Shown here piece by piece: positions 30,530 through 42,664 of a DNA stretch of 64,000 nt (the first letter of the stretch is position 1; each line of letters opens with the position of its first letter). The notes under the pieces are model-generated. The model did no database searches, was not told the origin of the DNA, and saw only the letters and a list, made by a program, of their open reading frames with translations. The position numbers and the translations under genes were made by a program. The stretch comes from Ahaetulla prasina (taxonomy: Eukaryota; Chordata; Lepidosauria; Squamata; Colubridae): NCBI RefSeq assembly GCF_028640845.1, contig NC_080540.1, positions 264,835,958 through 264,899,957 on the forward strand, in the 5' to 3' direction.

Positions 30530-32559
30530 TAGTTACACTAGTAACTATAAGTATAACTATAACTGTAACTATATGTATAAACTTCACTGCGTCTGACAGA
30601 AAGGACTATTTGTCTCAAAATTCAAATTCAGAATAATGCGGAAAAAAAGTTTTTCTGCATTGTGGCATTCTTAACTATATCCACATCACATAGATTAAAG
30701 TAATAAGGGCAGAGGAATTTAAATATGGGGTAAATACTTGTTTCTTCTAGTGATAAGCATTTCAGCTATCACTAGAAGAAACATAAACATCAGAGATGTG
30801 AGGGCTTGGGGGAGAAGTTTGATGTGGTTGGGCCCTGCTGGGTAAAGGTACTCTGAGTTTCACAGCAGAGGGGAAATTGGTTCAAACATTTCTACTTTAT
30901 GATAGCAGAGGGGAGCTCTCCTTATCATAGTTCTTTCAAATCCAGTATTTGTATTATCACTGGAATTATGGCATGCTTCCTGCTGAATGCTATAAGCCTG
31001 TCTTCATAGAGTGTAAAGAGGAAAAGTTGTAAGAATGATTCATTTTTATTGTAACTGCTTTTAAATTAAGTATTTTCCATTATAAATGACTTATACTGAA
31101 GCTATACTTTGATATTGCTAAAAATACGAAGAATATATGGTATTGGCATAGGAACAGCATTTATATTTGGATTTAGATCTGTCTATGGATATGTCTGAGG
31201 TATGCTATTTTTTAAAAAAAAAATCCTGGAATTATGGATAATTGTGGTTGTTAAGAAAAAGCTTTAGGAGAAAATTTGTCATCACAAGACCAGACTGCTA
31301 GTTCTAAAAGAATTATTTGTCCCAGACTAATTTTTCTTTCACTTGTAACAATACGAAAGCAATCTTCTTACTAGGCCTTCTGCTGCCTTGGTGATGGAGC
31401 TTATGTAATTTTAAACCACTTCAGTAGAGCAATGTTATAATGAGGTCATCAGCAGTCAGGATTCTGAACCACATCTTTTGCACTGCTTGCAACACAAAGC
31501 ACTTCACAGAATAATTCAGTCACTATAGTCTAATAACATATGCCAAGTGGGAAAAGAACAGAGAAAAGGAACCAGGGGTGTGTGGAAGAAGGGGAGTTCA
31601 ATGTAGCCTTTAGCAAAAACTAAAAACACTTTAATATTCAAACCACGCATAGGAAAAATACTCCCAATTGAGAACGAGCAGTACTAAGGTACAAGAAATA
31701 TTTGCCTTTTCATTATGAGGCAACAGAGAATCAAATGAACTTCCCCAATGTGGGAAAGGTAGAATAATAAGCAATAGCAGAATAATAGCATGTGGCACAG
31801 TGAGCTCACTAATAGTATTGCTGTTGGCTTCAACCAGGAGGTGAGGAAATAAGCCATATAACAATGCATGCAGAATTAGAAAGGAGTAAGAGAAGACTAA
31901 TAGAACAGACCTCCTGAAGAGCAGCTTCTAAGCACTATTAATGAAGTATGGCAGATGTTGGTTGTAGAATTCAGAGACAAGTTCTTTTCTCACTCATTTC
32001 TTTGCTTTAATCTCCAGTTTTCCTCTGCAACTATCAGAGACACACATTTACCTACAGAGAGATAGTTTTTAATCTTGAAGATTATAGTATGCTTTGAGCA
32101 AACAACTATTTCTAACATCTCTGTATTAATTTAATACATTTAATTAATAACTCAATTATGTAATAATTTAATTAATTATCAACATACTAACCTACCTTAC
32201 AGAATGAGAGTGGCCAAGATATTCTTGCCTAAAAATAACTTTAAAAAGGGACATGCAGAAGCCAATAGTACTTGTAATTTATTTCCACAATAGTGAGGGG
32301 CATGTCCTTCACTACACCAGAATTAGCAGTATAGTTACTTGCTCAGGAGTTTCAAGAAGAACAGACAAGGAGAAGTGATACTGCTGCTTTCCCAGTATTT
32401 GACATTTGAGGTGAATGTCTCACTTTGCCTAATGAAAAGATCACTTTTGAACAGATCAGTTCTATGGCAATTTTACTTCATTTCAATTATATTAAAATCT
32501 TTGCATACATATACTTTCTCGTATGTTGACAGAACTCTATACCAAATGACTCTTGACAT
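30530..32559. other. Long AT-rich stretch, nothing recognised
   Basis: No gene, RNA or repeat family recognised. A fold-back of about 18 bases (TTTCTTCTAGTGATA and its complement) lies at 30740-30782. Confidence 0.5.
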
Positions 32560-33560
32560 AACTCTCGACTAGCTCCACCACAGTTGTCTCAGATGCCATG
32601 AAAAGAAACAAGCCAACTTGGTTTTCTTTTCCAACAGTGATTTCAGGTCTGCTACAAACCAGGTCTCAGTAATAGTCGAGGTCTCTGTACAAAGTCAGCA
32701 CTGAGAGCTTCTGCCTCTCAGCCCCCTTTTTTTAAACATCCCACACTGCTCATGCCATGCCCAATGGCTGAACTGCTCAGTTGATTGGACGCCCAGCAGC
32801 TCTCTCCCTCCTCATCTGACAGCCTCAGCTGCCACATCATCTGCCAAGTAAAGCAGCTCTTCGTGATGCCCAGCCCTCATCTCCCTCTATTCCTGGCCAC
32901 CAGTGTCTTGTTCCCCTCCCCATGCTTCCCAAACTCAAATCCCTGCACCCCTCAAACAAGTTGTTGTGTCCCACTCCTCCACTGACGGCCGGGTCAGGGA
33001 AATCCGAATCAGGCTTGCCTCTGCAGCTCTGCCCAAAGTCCTAGCAAAGTCCTCAGAGCAGGCAGGAGACCAGAAAGTGACTTCAGCAAGATAAGTTCGA
33101 CTTTGCCTGACTCAGAGACTGCCAGAAAGCAGATCCTTTATATAGGCCATGGGGTGTGGCTCCATGACTCAGCACTCATTAAGGCCTGCCCCTCCCTTCC
33201 TTCTGTTGCCTCCGCCTATCCAGTCTTCTGATGCGAGGGTCACTCCAATCAGCAGCTGTTGGAAATAAACTTTCCTCAGGCTCACATGCTGTGGAGGAGG
33301 GGGAGGAGTCTAGCGGCTCCGTTTGCCTGGGCATGGAGCCAGGGCTGGGGCCGGGGGGTGCTCCCTCCTCTGCAGCCTGCTTGGGCATGGAGCCAGGGCT
33401 GGGGCTGTTCGCTGTTCTTCAGCGTTCGGAAGCAGATAAGCAGACCCCGGCTGCGGTGAGAGCGGGCAAGACACAACACAAGTCTTCGATAATTCATCCT
33501 TTTGGATCTTTGATTAGGGGCTGCTCCCATGATCCAGACCCCTGTAGTGTCATGTGTCAA
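32560..33560 (-). other. Possible older LTR region hosting a solo LTR
   Basis: GC content rises here. The minus strand reads like an LTR: a TTTAAAAAAAGGGGGCTGAG promoter-like block near 32735, and TGACACATGACACTACAGGGG near 33550 as a possible start. No partner copy or duplication was found, so this is only a suggestion. Confidence 0.3.
32962..33478 (-). mobile_element. Solo LTR, 517 bp, exact 5-bp target duplication
   Basis: Ends TGTTGTGTC and GACACAACA are perfect 9-base inverted repeats. CAAGT flanks both sides (32957-32961 and 33479-33483). On the minus strand a TATATAAAGG promoter lies at 33135-33144. It is a near-identical inverted relative of 38102-38623. The ORF at 33231-33608 arises from tandem GGCATGGAGCCAGGGCTGG units and is not a gene. 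Confidence 0.92.
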
Positions 33561-34449
33561 GCCAGAGCTGTGCTCAACAATAACAATATACAAATTTTAT
33601 TAACATGAGAAGTATTAGAAAAACTTGGTACTGTTTTATCAAACACAACAATATTCAAGTCAACATTACAAAGGCATATACCATTAACAACGTTAAGTTA
33701 TAAAAGTAAAAATGTAAGGTTAGAAGGGGTTGTCCCAAATTCCTAAAACAAAATGATTTGATGCAAATTTGTTTCATGGCCATTATTTGGGATCAAGTGC
33801 AATTTGGCAAATGAAAAAAAGTACCAAAGATGCATATCTTCATGAAGCTCTCCCATGTTCTCTGTCTCCAGATGGTGAAGAAAATTAAAAAGAAAAGGAT
33901 ATTCTGGTACTTGATAAAGAACCGGAGTTAGCAACAATAATATATTTTTCTGCCTGCACTGGCATGACTATGAAGGGTAGAATGAGAATGAAAGTGCACA
34001 TCTGGATGCAGACTTTATCTATGTGACTTGTAACAAATCCATCTGTTATATGGTTTTTCCTGTAGGACACATTATCTTTCCTCTAAGGGCAGCTGTGAAA
34101 TACTTCTAGCTATCTTACATTGCAATTTTGCAAGCAATAGATTGGGAACAGACACTTTATGAATGTTTAATAGTGGTAAAAATAAAATTGCTTTCTGGAA
34201 AGGAGATGTAGGCATCAGTCTGGGTTGAGCCAAAAGCTACAAAGCAGAAACCATGGAACAGATGAAATGTTAAAAGGTGACGTATAATGAAAGCCTAAAC
34301 CAGAGTGGAAGATTAAGAAGCAAACCAGAAATCAAGTCCCAGAACAAATCAGTTTATGTATAAACAAGAAGGCAGAACTTTGGAGCAAGCCAGTATTGCT
34401 GGAGAACAAGCAAGTGTTCAAGAAAATCACAGTTCAGAAAAATCTAAAG
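33561..34449. other. Unique DNA, nothing recognised
   Basis: No gene or repeat recognised. Confidence 0.5.
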
Positions 34450-34580
34450 CAGGGGTGTCAAACTGGCAGCTCACAGGTTGGATGCATCATGTGCAGGCCA
34501 TACCCACTCCAGCTCTGTGAAAGGAAAAAAATCACAAAATGTCACATGATGGCAATGTGGCGCCACAAGTTTGACCCCTG
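34450..34580. mobile_element. Small hAT-type MITE
   Basis: CAGGGGTGTCAAACT start and AGTTTGACCCCTG end, inverted repeats. ATCTAAAG precedes it; ATCTAGAG follows after 2 extra bases, a worn duplication. Same terminal family as 18618-19052. Confidence 0.82.
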
Positions 34581-35224
34581 CGATCTAGAGGTATAAACAG
34601 GATTCATCTAAAATATGAAGACTATTGTCAAGGAGGAAAGCAGCCGGAGACTTAAATTATGGTAATATTTCACACAAAAGTGTTAAATTATGCCCTGAGA
34701 ATATTTCATTCAAAGCTTTTATATTCTGGGGTGCAATGTATACATCATAATCTATACTTGGATCCAACAGTTACTGAACTCAGCAGACAGTTATTCAATA
34801 TTCTACTGAAAAAGAAATTTAAAACCATTTTGGTTTATTCCATACTAGAATATGAGTAAAACTTTCTTTTTTCAAATTGTGCTCAGGTTCTGAGCTTTAA
34901 GATTAGCACTGAGTAATGCTGTTTTACATATTATTAGAAGGGATCAGGTTATTTCTAAGCTCCAGATTGTTTTCTGCTGATCACAAATGCAAAACCTATG
35001 TGAGTGATGTGGAAGCTCATTTGTGAATAATTTTCATTCTAAGGTGGTAACATTTGAATGAGACCTGACTTTGCCTGACATGCATAAAAATAAGTTTAAA
35101 AATAAGGCAATTATAAAACAGAATTGGTGATAAAAGGTTATGGATAGCTTAAATATAATCATTATTCTTCATAGCTCTTTAAAGCTGATTTACTTCAGTT
35201 TTTTCTTTCAAAAAAGGTTTTCTT
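34581..35224. other. Unique DNA, nothing recognised
   Basis: No gene or repeat recognised. Confidence 0.5.
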
Positions 35225-35597
35225 TCTTTCAGATGAGAGGTTGAACAACTAGCCTTATGGTGTGACCAGAACAATCTGGAATTGAACACACTCAAAACCA
35301 TAGAAATGGTGGTAGGCTTTAGGAGAAACCCTCCCATAGTCCACCTCTCACAATACTAGACAACACAGTATCAACATTAGAGACCTTCAAATTTATGGAC
35401 ACCTAACATTTATTTATTTTATTTATTTATTTATTTATTTGTCATAACAATATATATATACAAGCGTTGCATAAAGGGTTATAAATATATGAACGTATAT
35501 ATGAGGAGAAATGAGGTACTAAAAACGTATATATACATAGGGAAAGAAACAGTAGGACAGGAACGGTAGGCACGTTTGTGCTCTTATGCACGCCCCT

Positions 35598-36940
35598 TTA
35601 GAGTCCTCTTAGGAAAGTGGTGAGGTCAACCATGGACAGTTTTTGAGTGAAACCTTTGGGGTTATGAGAAGAAACCACAGAGTCAGGTAATGCATTCCAA
35701 GTATATACAATTCTGTTAAAGAAATCGTGTTTTCTGCAATCTAAACTGGAACGGTTGACATTGAGTTTGAATTTGTTTGTAGCTCTTGTGATATTGTTAT
35801 TGAAACTAAAAAAGTCATTGACAGGAAGGACATTACAACGGATGATTTTATATGCTAAACCCAGAACCAGTCGAAGGCGACGAAGTTCCAAGTTTTCTAG
35901 ACCCAAGATATCAAGTCTGGTGGAATAAGGTATTTTATTAGTTTCAGAGGAATGGAGAATTCTTCTCGTAAAATACCTTTGGACACGCTCAACTGTGTTG
36001 ATGTCAGATATATGGTAAGGGTTCCAGACAGGAGAGCAGTAATCAAGAATTGGCCTAACAAATGTTTTATATGCTCTGGTCAGTAGCGTGGTGTTTTTTG
36101 AAAAGAAGCTACGTAAAATTAAGTTGACAACTCTTAGAGCCTTCTTAGCTATGTAGTTGCAGTGGGCTTTGGAACTTAAATCGTTAGATGTAAAAACTCC
36201 AAGGTCTTTGACAGGGTGGGGTCATCTGCGAGGCAATGTCCATCAAGCATGTACTTTGTGATTGGGTTCTTTCTTCCAATGTGCAAGACTGAGCATTTAC
36301 TGGTTGAAATTTGTAGTTGCCAAATTTTAGACCAGGCAGATAGATGATCAAGGTCCTTTTGAATTGTGGATGCATTGTCAGTGGTGTTGAAAAGTTTGAC
36401 ATCATCAGCAAAGAGAACACAGTTACTTGAGATATCAATACAAAGATCATTTATGTATATTATAAAGAGAGTAGGTCCAAGAACGCTGCCTTGAGGAACA
36501 CCACTCTTGACAGGAACAGGATTTGAAAGAGCATTACCAATTTTAACTATTTGTTGTCTGTTTGACAAAAAAGCAGATATCCAGTGGTGTAAGGGTCCTG
36601 AAATGCCATAGGATTTTAATTTTAGGAGAAGTTTATCATGTACTACTGAGTCAAAAGCTTTGCAGAAGTCTATGTATATTGCATCTATTGATTTACCTAG
36701 ATCAAGATTAGTAGTCCATAGGTTTTTACAGTAGAGAAGTTGTAGATTGCATGATAATTTTTTCCTGAAGCCAAATTGTTTATTTGAGAGAAGGTTGTGC
36801 ATTTCTAAGTGTAAGGTAATGGATTGGTTGATGATGGATTCCATAACCTTGCAGGCGACGCAACATAGGGAGATAGGTCTATAATTATCAACTAAGCTGG
36901 GGTCGCCTTTTTTGAAAACTGGAATGACTGTGGCTAGCGA
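35598..36940 (-). pseudogene. LINE ORF2: reverse transcriptase and C-terminal region
   Basis: Minus-strand protein blocks in order: KVMESIINQSIT near 36845, IYIDFCKAFDSVVHDKLLLKL, SGVPQGSVLGPTLFIIYINDL, catalytic FADD at 36401-36412, and after a frame break near 36180 the thumb and C-terminal part ending RGL at 35598. The RT core of about 220 residues (36176-36844) is open and has its catalytic aspartates. A one-base frame break near 36940 separates it from the upstream part. Confidence 0.88.
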
Positions 36941-38096
36941 TCAGAGACTGGGAAGGGAACTGGTTCTAAAGGCTATATTAAAGATTATACTTAGGGGTTC
37001 TGCTAGATTACTAGAGAGTTTTTTAAAAAAGTAAGCACAAAGACCATCAGGTCCAATGGATAGAGATGGCTTCAATTTTCTTAGAGCTTTACCAACATTT
37101 TCTTCTGTAAAATCAACATTTGTTAAGTTGTCATGCTCATTGATTGTACAAATTGGGAATGTGGGATGAGTGCCATCACTGTTGACAAAAACTGATGCAA
37201 AGAATTTATTAAAGAGGTTTGCTCTAGATTCTTCATCATTGTATTCATTGCCATCAGGATCTTTTAGAGGTGGCATGCGTCTAGAGTTTTTAAGCTTGTT
37301 GTTGACAAAATTATAGAAGGCACGACTGGAATTTGTGCGCAGAAGATCTTCTTCTTGCTTGGTGTGGTAATTTGTGCATTCAGTTTTTATTTGGTTGCAT
37401 ATAGTTCTGTAGCGTTTTTTAAAATTAGCTACATAGCCCTTTTTGTTTCTTTTCCAGAGGGATCTTTTTTTAGATTGAAGCTTTTTTATTGATATGGGTA
37501 GTTTGCTTTTCCTAATCTTGATGGTAGTTAGTGGTACGTATAGTTCGATGACTCTGTTGATTTTGAGTAGAAAAACTCTATAGTGGTCTTCAGCAGTTAT
37601 ACAGGTTGAGAACAGATTTTGCCAGTCTAGAAATGAAAGATCATTGTTTATAAAGTCATAATTGGCTTTTTTGAAGTTGTAAATGGGAATGCTATTGATA
37701 TGATGGTTTAAGTCACAACGTATATTAAGATGGAAGTCAATCATGCAATGATCACTGTTGGAAAAGGGTTCTCTTATTTGTAGTCCATAAATGGTATTGT
37801 TATTGTTGCAGAAGATGAGGTCAAGGCAGTTGTTTAGTCTTGTATTATTGGTTACAAGTTGTTCAAGACCTAGGTTAGTAACAGCGTTGTATATTGTTGT
37901 GTGGATTGGATCAGTTGTACTTTCATTTGTTATCCAGTTGATGAGAGGTAAATTTAGGTCACCCAGGAAGATGAGTGGATATGGGCAAGAGGCAGCCCAA
38001 GTTAGTAATGAGGTTAAAATATTAGCATGAGTAATATCGTAGTCGGGGGCTCTGTAGCATAGAATGAATCGAAGTGCGGTATTAGATAATAGATCG
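36941..38096 (-). pseudogene. LINE ORF2: endonuclease C-terminal half and linker to RT
   Basis: Continues the endonuclease after the solo LTR: a LGDLN motif near 37955-37970 and a terminal SDH at 37749-37757, both expected in AP endonucleases. A lysine-rich linker and the pre-RT segment (LKPSLSIGPDGL, near 37060) follow. The frame is open from 37744 to 36941. Confidence 0.85.
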
Positions 38097-38101
38097 CATA
38101 C

Positions 38102-38623
38102 TGTTGTGTCTTGCCCGCCCTCAGAGCAGCCGGGGCCTTCTTACCTGCTCCCCAACACTGAGGAATGTATGCCTTCCGGCCCAAGTCCTGGCTCCATGCC
38201 CCCACAAACTGCAGAAGAAGGAGCATCTCCCTGCCCCAGCCCTGACTCCATGCCCAGGCAAACGGAGCAGCTAGACCCCTGCCCCTCATCCACAGCAGGT
38301 GAGCCTGAGGAGGGTTTACTCCCAAGAACAGCTGATTGGAGTGACCCTCGCATCAGAAGATTGGAGAGGCGGAGGCAACAGAGGGAAGGGAGGGGCAGGC
38401 CTTAATGAGTGCTGAGTCATGGAGCCACACCCCATGGCCTATATAAAGGAGCTACTTTCTGGCAGTCTCTGAGTCAGGCAAAAGTCAAACTTATCTTGCT
38501 GAAGTCACTTACTGGTCTCCTGCCTGCTCTGAGGACTTTGCTAGGACTTTGGGCAGAGCTGCAGAGGCAAGCCTGATTCGGATTTCCCGGACCCAGCCGT
38601 CAGCGGAGGAGTGGGACACGACA
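38102..38623 (+). mobile_element. Solo LTR, 522 bp, inserted in a LINE endonuclease
   Basis: Starts TGTTGTGTC, ends GACACGACA. CATAC at 38097-38101 is repeated exactly at 38624-38628. U3 has tandem GC-rich repeats, a TATATAAAGG box at 38440-38449, then a GTCTCTGAGTCAGGC start region. The inverted copy at 32962-33478 shares the whole length. Confidence 0.94.
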
Positions 38624-38889
38624 CATACAATAGTTTCAGGAAGAGAAAGTTTGTGGGCAACTTGTATGTTTTTTAGATTAAGTGACTTTTTATAGAAAAT
38701 AGCCACTCCACCACCTCTTCGGTTTTCACGATCTGAACAGTGAACTTGATATTCTTTGTTTAAAATGATGGAATCAGGGATGGAAGAGATTAGCCATGTT
38801 TCGCAAATAAATATAATATCAAATGTACCACTGTTTAGCAGGAGGATAAATTCAGGTAATTTGTTAAGAATACTTCTTGCATTCATCAA
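38624..38889 (-). pseudogene. LINE ORF2: start of AP endonuclease
   Basis: Minus-strand frame: MNARSILNKLPEF, IIFICETWL (catalytic glutamate of the family), RRGGGVAIFYK. It is cut by the solo LTR at 38623. A few codons upstream of the apparent ATG also fit the family. Confidence 0.88.
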
Positions 38890-38896
38890 TTTACAT

Positions 38897-39594
38897 TTAA
38901 AATCTGTAGAAAGAGGTGTTAAAGAGGTAAGAGTTTTGAATGTTAGTTGGTTGAGGGATATGTATAACTGGTGGTTGTATTGGAGGTTGGATGGGTGGAT
39001 GGAAGTTTTGGGTAGTGAGTGCTTGGATGTTGGGTACTAGACTGTTTGTTGATAAGGTTTGTTGGATGGATGGTTGAAAGGCTGGTTGGAAGGTTGGTTG
39101 GATGGATGAATGAATGGCTGGCTGAATAGTTTGTTGGATAGCTGTACGGATGGCTGGTTGAATGGTTTGTTTGATGGCTGATTGGATGACAGTTTCGATG
39201 GATGGTTGGCTGATGGGTACTTGATTGGTCGTTGGGATGGCTGGTTGGATGTTATGGGTGATGGGGGGTTTGGTGGTGAATTTTTGACTGAAGGATTTAA
39301 TTTTAATGCAATTGGCACGGTAATCAATATATAGGTTTGATTCACCATTATCTTGTCTTCGTTTAAGCTCAGTGCGGAGTTCACGAGAACGTATCCGCTG
39401 CAGGAAAGATAGATCAGGGCGTGATCTAAGTTTACTGTAGGCAGGATTAGATTTAGCAATAGAGTTGATGGTATATATGAACTTACGTTTGCTGTTCTCG
39501 TTTATGCAGATGACTCTGCAGAATCTTGGTGCTATTGATCCGTCACTGTTTTTATATTCAGGACCATCTCTGGAGACTGAAATAATTTCATTTG
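38897..39594 (-). CDS. LINE ORF1-like protein, 5' truncated, with repetitive linker
   Basis: The minus-strand frame has a basic region (near 39450-39300) with RPDLSFLQRIRSRELRTEL and GESNLYIDYR blocks, known from proteins preceding the endonuclease in CR1-group LINEs and probably RNA-binding. A repetitive Q-P/I-Q rich linker follows (about 39280-38990). It stops at 38897, just before the endonuclease frame begins. Upstream of 39594 the open frame runs into antisense L2 sequence, so no true start is present. Confidence 0.68.
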
Positions 39595-40305
39595 GGGAGA
39601 TAACATCAAAAACATCATCAAAAAAGCACAACAAAGAATGTTCTTTCTGCACCAACTCAGGAAGCTCAAACTTCCCGAGAAGCTGATGATCCAGTTCTAT
39701 AGAGGAATTATTGAGTCTGTCATCTGCACCTCTATATCTGTCTGGTTTGGTTCTCAGAGGATAATTAGAACTGCAGAAAAAACAATTACTACCAACCTGC
39801 CTTCCTTTGAGGACCTGTATACTGCACGTCAAAAAGAGGGCTGTGAAAATATTTACAGATCTCTCTTATCCTGGACATAAACTGTCTCAACTCCTACCCT
39901 CAAAATGATGCTATAGAGCACTGCACAGCAGAACAACTAGACACAAGAACAGTTTTTTCCCAAACGCCATCACTCTGCTAAACAAATAATTCCCTCAACA
40001 CTGTCAAACTATTTACTAAGTCTGCACTACTATTAATCTTCTCATTGTTCCCATCACCTATCTCTTTCCATTTTGACTGTATGACTTTAACTTCGTTGCT
40101 TGTATCCTTACGATTTTATATTGACTTTCCTAATATGATTTGATTGCTTATTTATACCCTATGACTATCATTAAGTGTTGTATCTTATGATTCTTGACGA
40201 ACATATCTTTTCTTTTATGTACACCAAGAGCGTATGCACCAAGACAAATTCCTTGTGTGTCCAAACACACTTGGCCAATACAAAATTCTATTCTATTCTA
40301 TTCTA

Positions 40306-42057
40306 AAAATAAAACTATAAGAGGACATAAATTTTAGTACTTGTTTAACAGTTCTAAAACTTTAATAATATTCATACCACAGCTTCTATTGCTATTTTGG
40401 CAAATTAAGCATTAAATTCTGATTGACTTTGACAGACAGGTGACTCTGTTCTGAGATTAAAAATTAGTTGCAGTTATAACAACCATATTATTATCCATTA
40501 CTATTCACAAGGTCATTCAACAGAATGCATGTCTTGCATGATGAAATCCCTGGGTTCAATTCCCAGGATACTCAATATAAAGTTGGTAGCAGCATTAGAA
40601 TAAGCTAATGACAGGTAGACTAAATCCCTGTATAAGGCATTTTGATATATTAGTCCCACAGGCACAATCCTTCATCTTTTATTTTATGAATAAGAATTGC
40701 ATTGTCACCATAACAATAACAGTAGGAACCTTAGTAGCAGCTTAGTCAGGGGACGAATAAGAAACTGTTGTCCTTCAGACTTCCCATTCTAAGTTGGAAA
40801 GTTGATGCTTTAGGCTCCAATCAATTCCTATACACTTTTATTATGTCCCTACAAATGGAACTTACTCCTGAGTAAACATTAACAGGGCAGATTCAACAGT
40901 CTGTTTTCTTTTTAAAGTCAGTATTCCTTGAAATCAGTAAGGAAAAGTGAACTTTATCTGAATATATGTGATTATCTGTATATTTTTCTTGGTCATGGGT
41001 TTTTTTTTCTGATCCAGAAAGCAAACTGGCCATTTAAAGCAGTATTTAAAACACATCTGCCATTTAAAACACTCACCTGAATGTGGAAAATTGATGTTTT
41101 AAATCATAGCATATGTGAGATCCTAATTTCCACATATCAAAATGAAAAAGTTTTTCAAAATGTAAAACTTGATAGCTGCCTCTTATTGTAAGTGCTGGAA
41201 ATTCACCGGGCTTATAATAAAGGGACAACTCTTAAGGATAATTTAAGCCCAATTTTGTCTGAAGGGAGTTCCCAACTGTTATAATTTCCTTCCACACACT
41301 TTATCCCTTCGGTTACAACTTCTCTTTCCGAAATGAATTGAAAACGCTTTTCACGGAAAGACTATTGCTATTCTTCCCCAAATGTTCAGCCTATGCTAAA
41401 AAAGTTGCCTCCTTCATGCTGCTGCAGATATTTCAAAAGATCTCTATTAGCACTATTAAATGTCCTTTAAAAGGTGTGATGCAGCAGGGTGACCATTTAT
41501 GAAGAAAAGTGTCTCTGCTAGACAGGAAAAGAAAAACCATCCTATCACCCAATGTGACAACCCCAGCTTGTTATTACTTCTTTTTAAAAGCATCCCTTCA
41601 TGGTGACTTTTATAAAAGTGTCTTTTTATAAATGATGATTGTACTACCAGGTTAAGCTTTTGAGAAGTTCTGAGGGGAAAAAAAAAAGGAATAAATTTTC
41701 CTTTTCTCAGAAGTACTAGCTGGAGTGGGATGGGGGTGGGAAAGAGAAAGAGCCACCCGCCCAGAAATGGAATGGGTATGAAAACACACAAATAGATGAA
41801 TTAATAAGACTTTGGAAAGATGCATGTGAGTTCCCATATGCAGACCATGTTAATTTACCCCATTACCAGAATATTTTATGCACTTTGGCTTCTATCCCCA
41901 TTCAGTTCTGGCTTGTACTATTCCCAATGAATTAATATGAAAAAATAAAAATAAAGTGTTAAGTGAAGAAACACTTGCCTAAATGTCACTAAGTAGTATA
42001 ACATTTGGCTGTTATAAATAAGTAATAATTACTGCTTACAGATATTTCTTCTTAATT
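40306..42057. other. Unique DNA; tRNA-like B box at about 40553
   Basis: GGGTTCAATTCCCAG at 40551-40565 matches a pol III B box, but no A box or cloverleaf surrounds it. It may be a worn SINE head. No other feature recognised. Confidence 0.45.
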
Positions 42058-42430
42058 GTGATGGCTCTCCTGGATGCCAGCTCGGATGAAGAGAAAGTGC
42101 TGTTTCCAAGACTTTGGGGGTGGAGGTGGAATTGCTCCAAGAAGTTCCTGAGGGTTCCAAGCCAGGAGTGGATAGTCCAGGTTCAGTGGAATGGTCACAA
42201 GAAGGGCAACTGGATGAACAATCACCTGAGGAGGAAAAGAAGACGTGCAGTTGCAACTGGAGGGAGCAGAGTCTCCAGGGGGAAGAATGGGGAGAGAAGG
42301 TACACCACTGCAGCTGGCCAACAATGATGAGGAGAAGTTGCATCCTTTACCTGATCCGCAAATGTGCTGGGCTGAGAGGAAGCGGGCACAACGGAAACAT
42401 ACAGTATACAGGAAGTCCACATCTACCAAC
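42058..42430 (+). other. GC-rich block, possible diverged LTR U3
   Basis: Three overlapping ORFs of 71-112 codons rich in E, Q and S are open here. The segment near 42355-42400 (CCGCAAATG...GAGAGGAAGCGGGCACAACGG) is loosely similar to the U3 of the solo LTR near 38345-38390. No terminal ends or duplication were found. An untranslated LTR remnant is likelier than a host gene. Confidence 0.35.
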
Positions 42431-42664
42431 TATTTGTTCAGCTATCATTTGAAGATATGACAGAGCTGAATAAGGAGATTTACAATGGGTCCTACAAACT
42501 ATGGTAGTTGTAGTATTTTCAGTCACATAATCACAATTCAGGTGCCTAGAACTAGGTTCTATTTACCACAGTTATTGCATTTGGTGTACGCATGAACACC
42601 ATTTGCAAATTTTACAGCCAGTTTCTGACAAGTAAAATCAATGGGGGTACCAGCAGGAAGTTGC
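42431..42664. other. Unique DNA, nothing recognised
   Basis: No gene or repeat recognised. Confidence 0.4.

Larger units (their letters stand above)
35410..39600 (-). mobile_element. Nearly full-length CR1/L2-group LINE
   Basis: From its 5' side (39600) to its 3' side (35410): a partial ORF1-like region, a repetitive linker, AP endonuclease, RT and C-terminal region, 3' UTR, and a (TAAA)n tail at 35410-35445. Excluding the 527-base solo LTR insertion it is about 3.66 kb. TAACAT duplications flank it. Only a few frame breaks and the LTR disrupt it, so it is a relatively recent copy. The same family occurs at 19100-19585 and 59155-60095. Confidence 0.88.
35225..40305 (+). mobile_element. L2-like LINE split by a later LINE insertion
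   Basis: Left part 35225-35409 encodes the end of the RT domain (VEQLALWCDQNNLELNTLKT near 35236). Right part 39607-40305 continues with NIIKKAQQRMFFLHQLRKLKLP and the 3' UTR, then a short (CTATT)n tail at 40287-40305. TAACAT at 35404-35409 and 39601-39606 marks the target duplication of the intervening minus-strand LINE. Confidence 0.85.

Noticed and set aside
33231..33608. 125-codon ORF as a gene
   Set aside because: It comes from tandem GC-rich units in a solo LTR and runs out of the LTR into unique DNA.
25063..39610. A shared L2 truncation hotspot
   Set aside because: The copy at 39.6 kb seemed to start at the same place as the one at 25.06 kb, but its upstream part is present at 35225-35409 beyond an insertion.
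38897..39832. One 311-codon minus-strand gene
   Set aside because: The frame fuses antisense L2 sequence (39832-39601) with a LINE ORF1-like region across an insertion boundary; it is not a real gene.
40545..40570. A tRNA gene at the GGGTTCAATTCCCAG motif
   Set aside because: Only a B-box-like stem-loop is seen; no A box, anticodon arm or acceptor stem fits.
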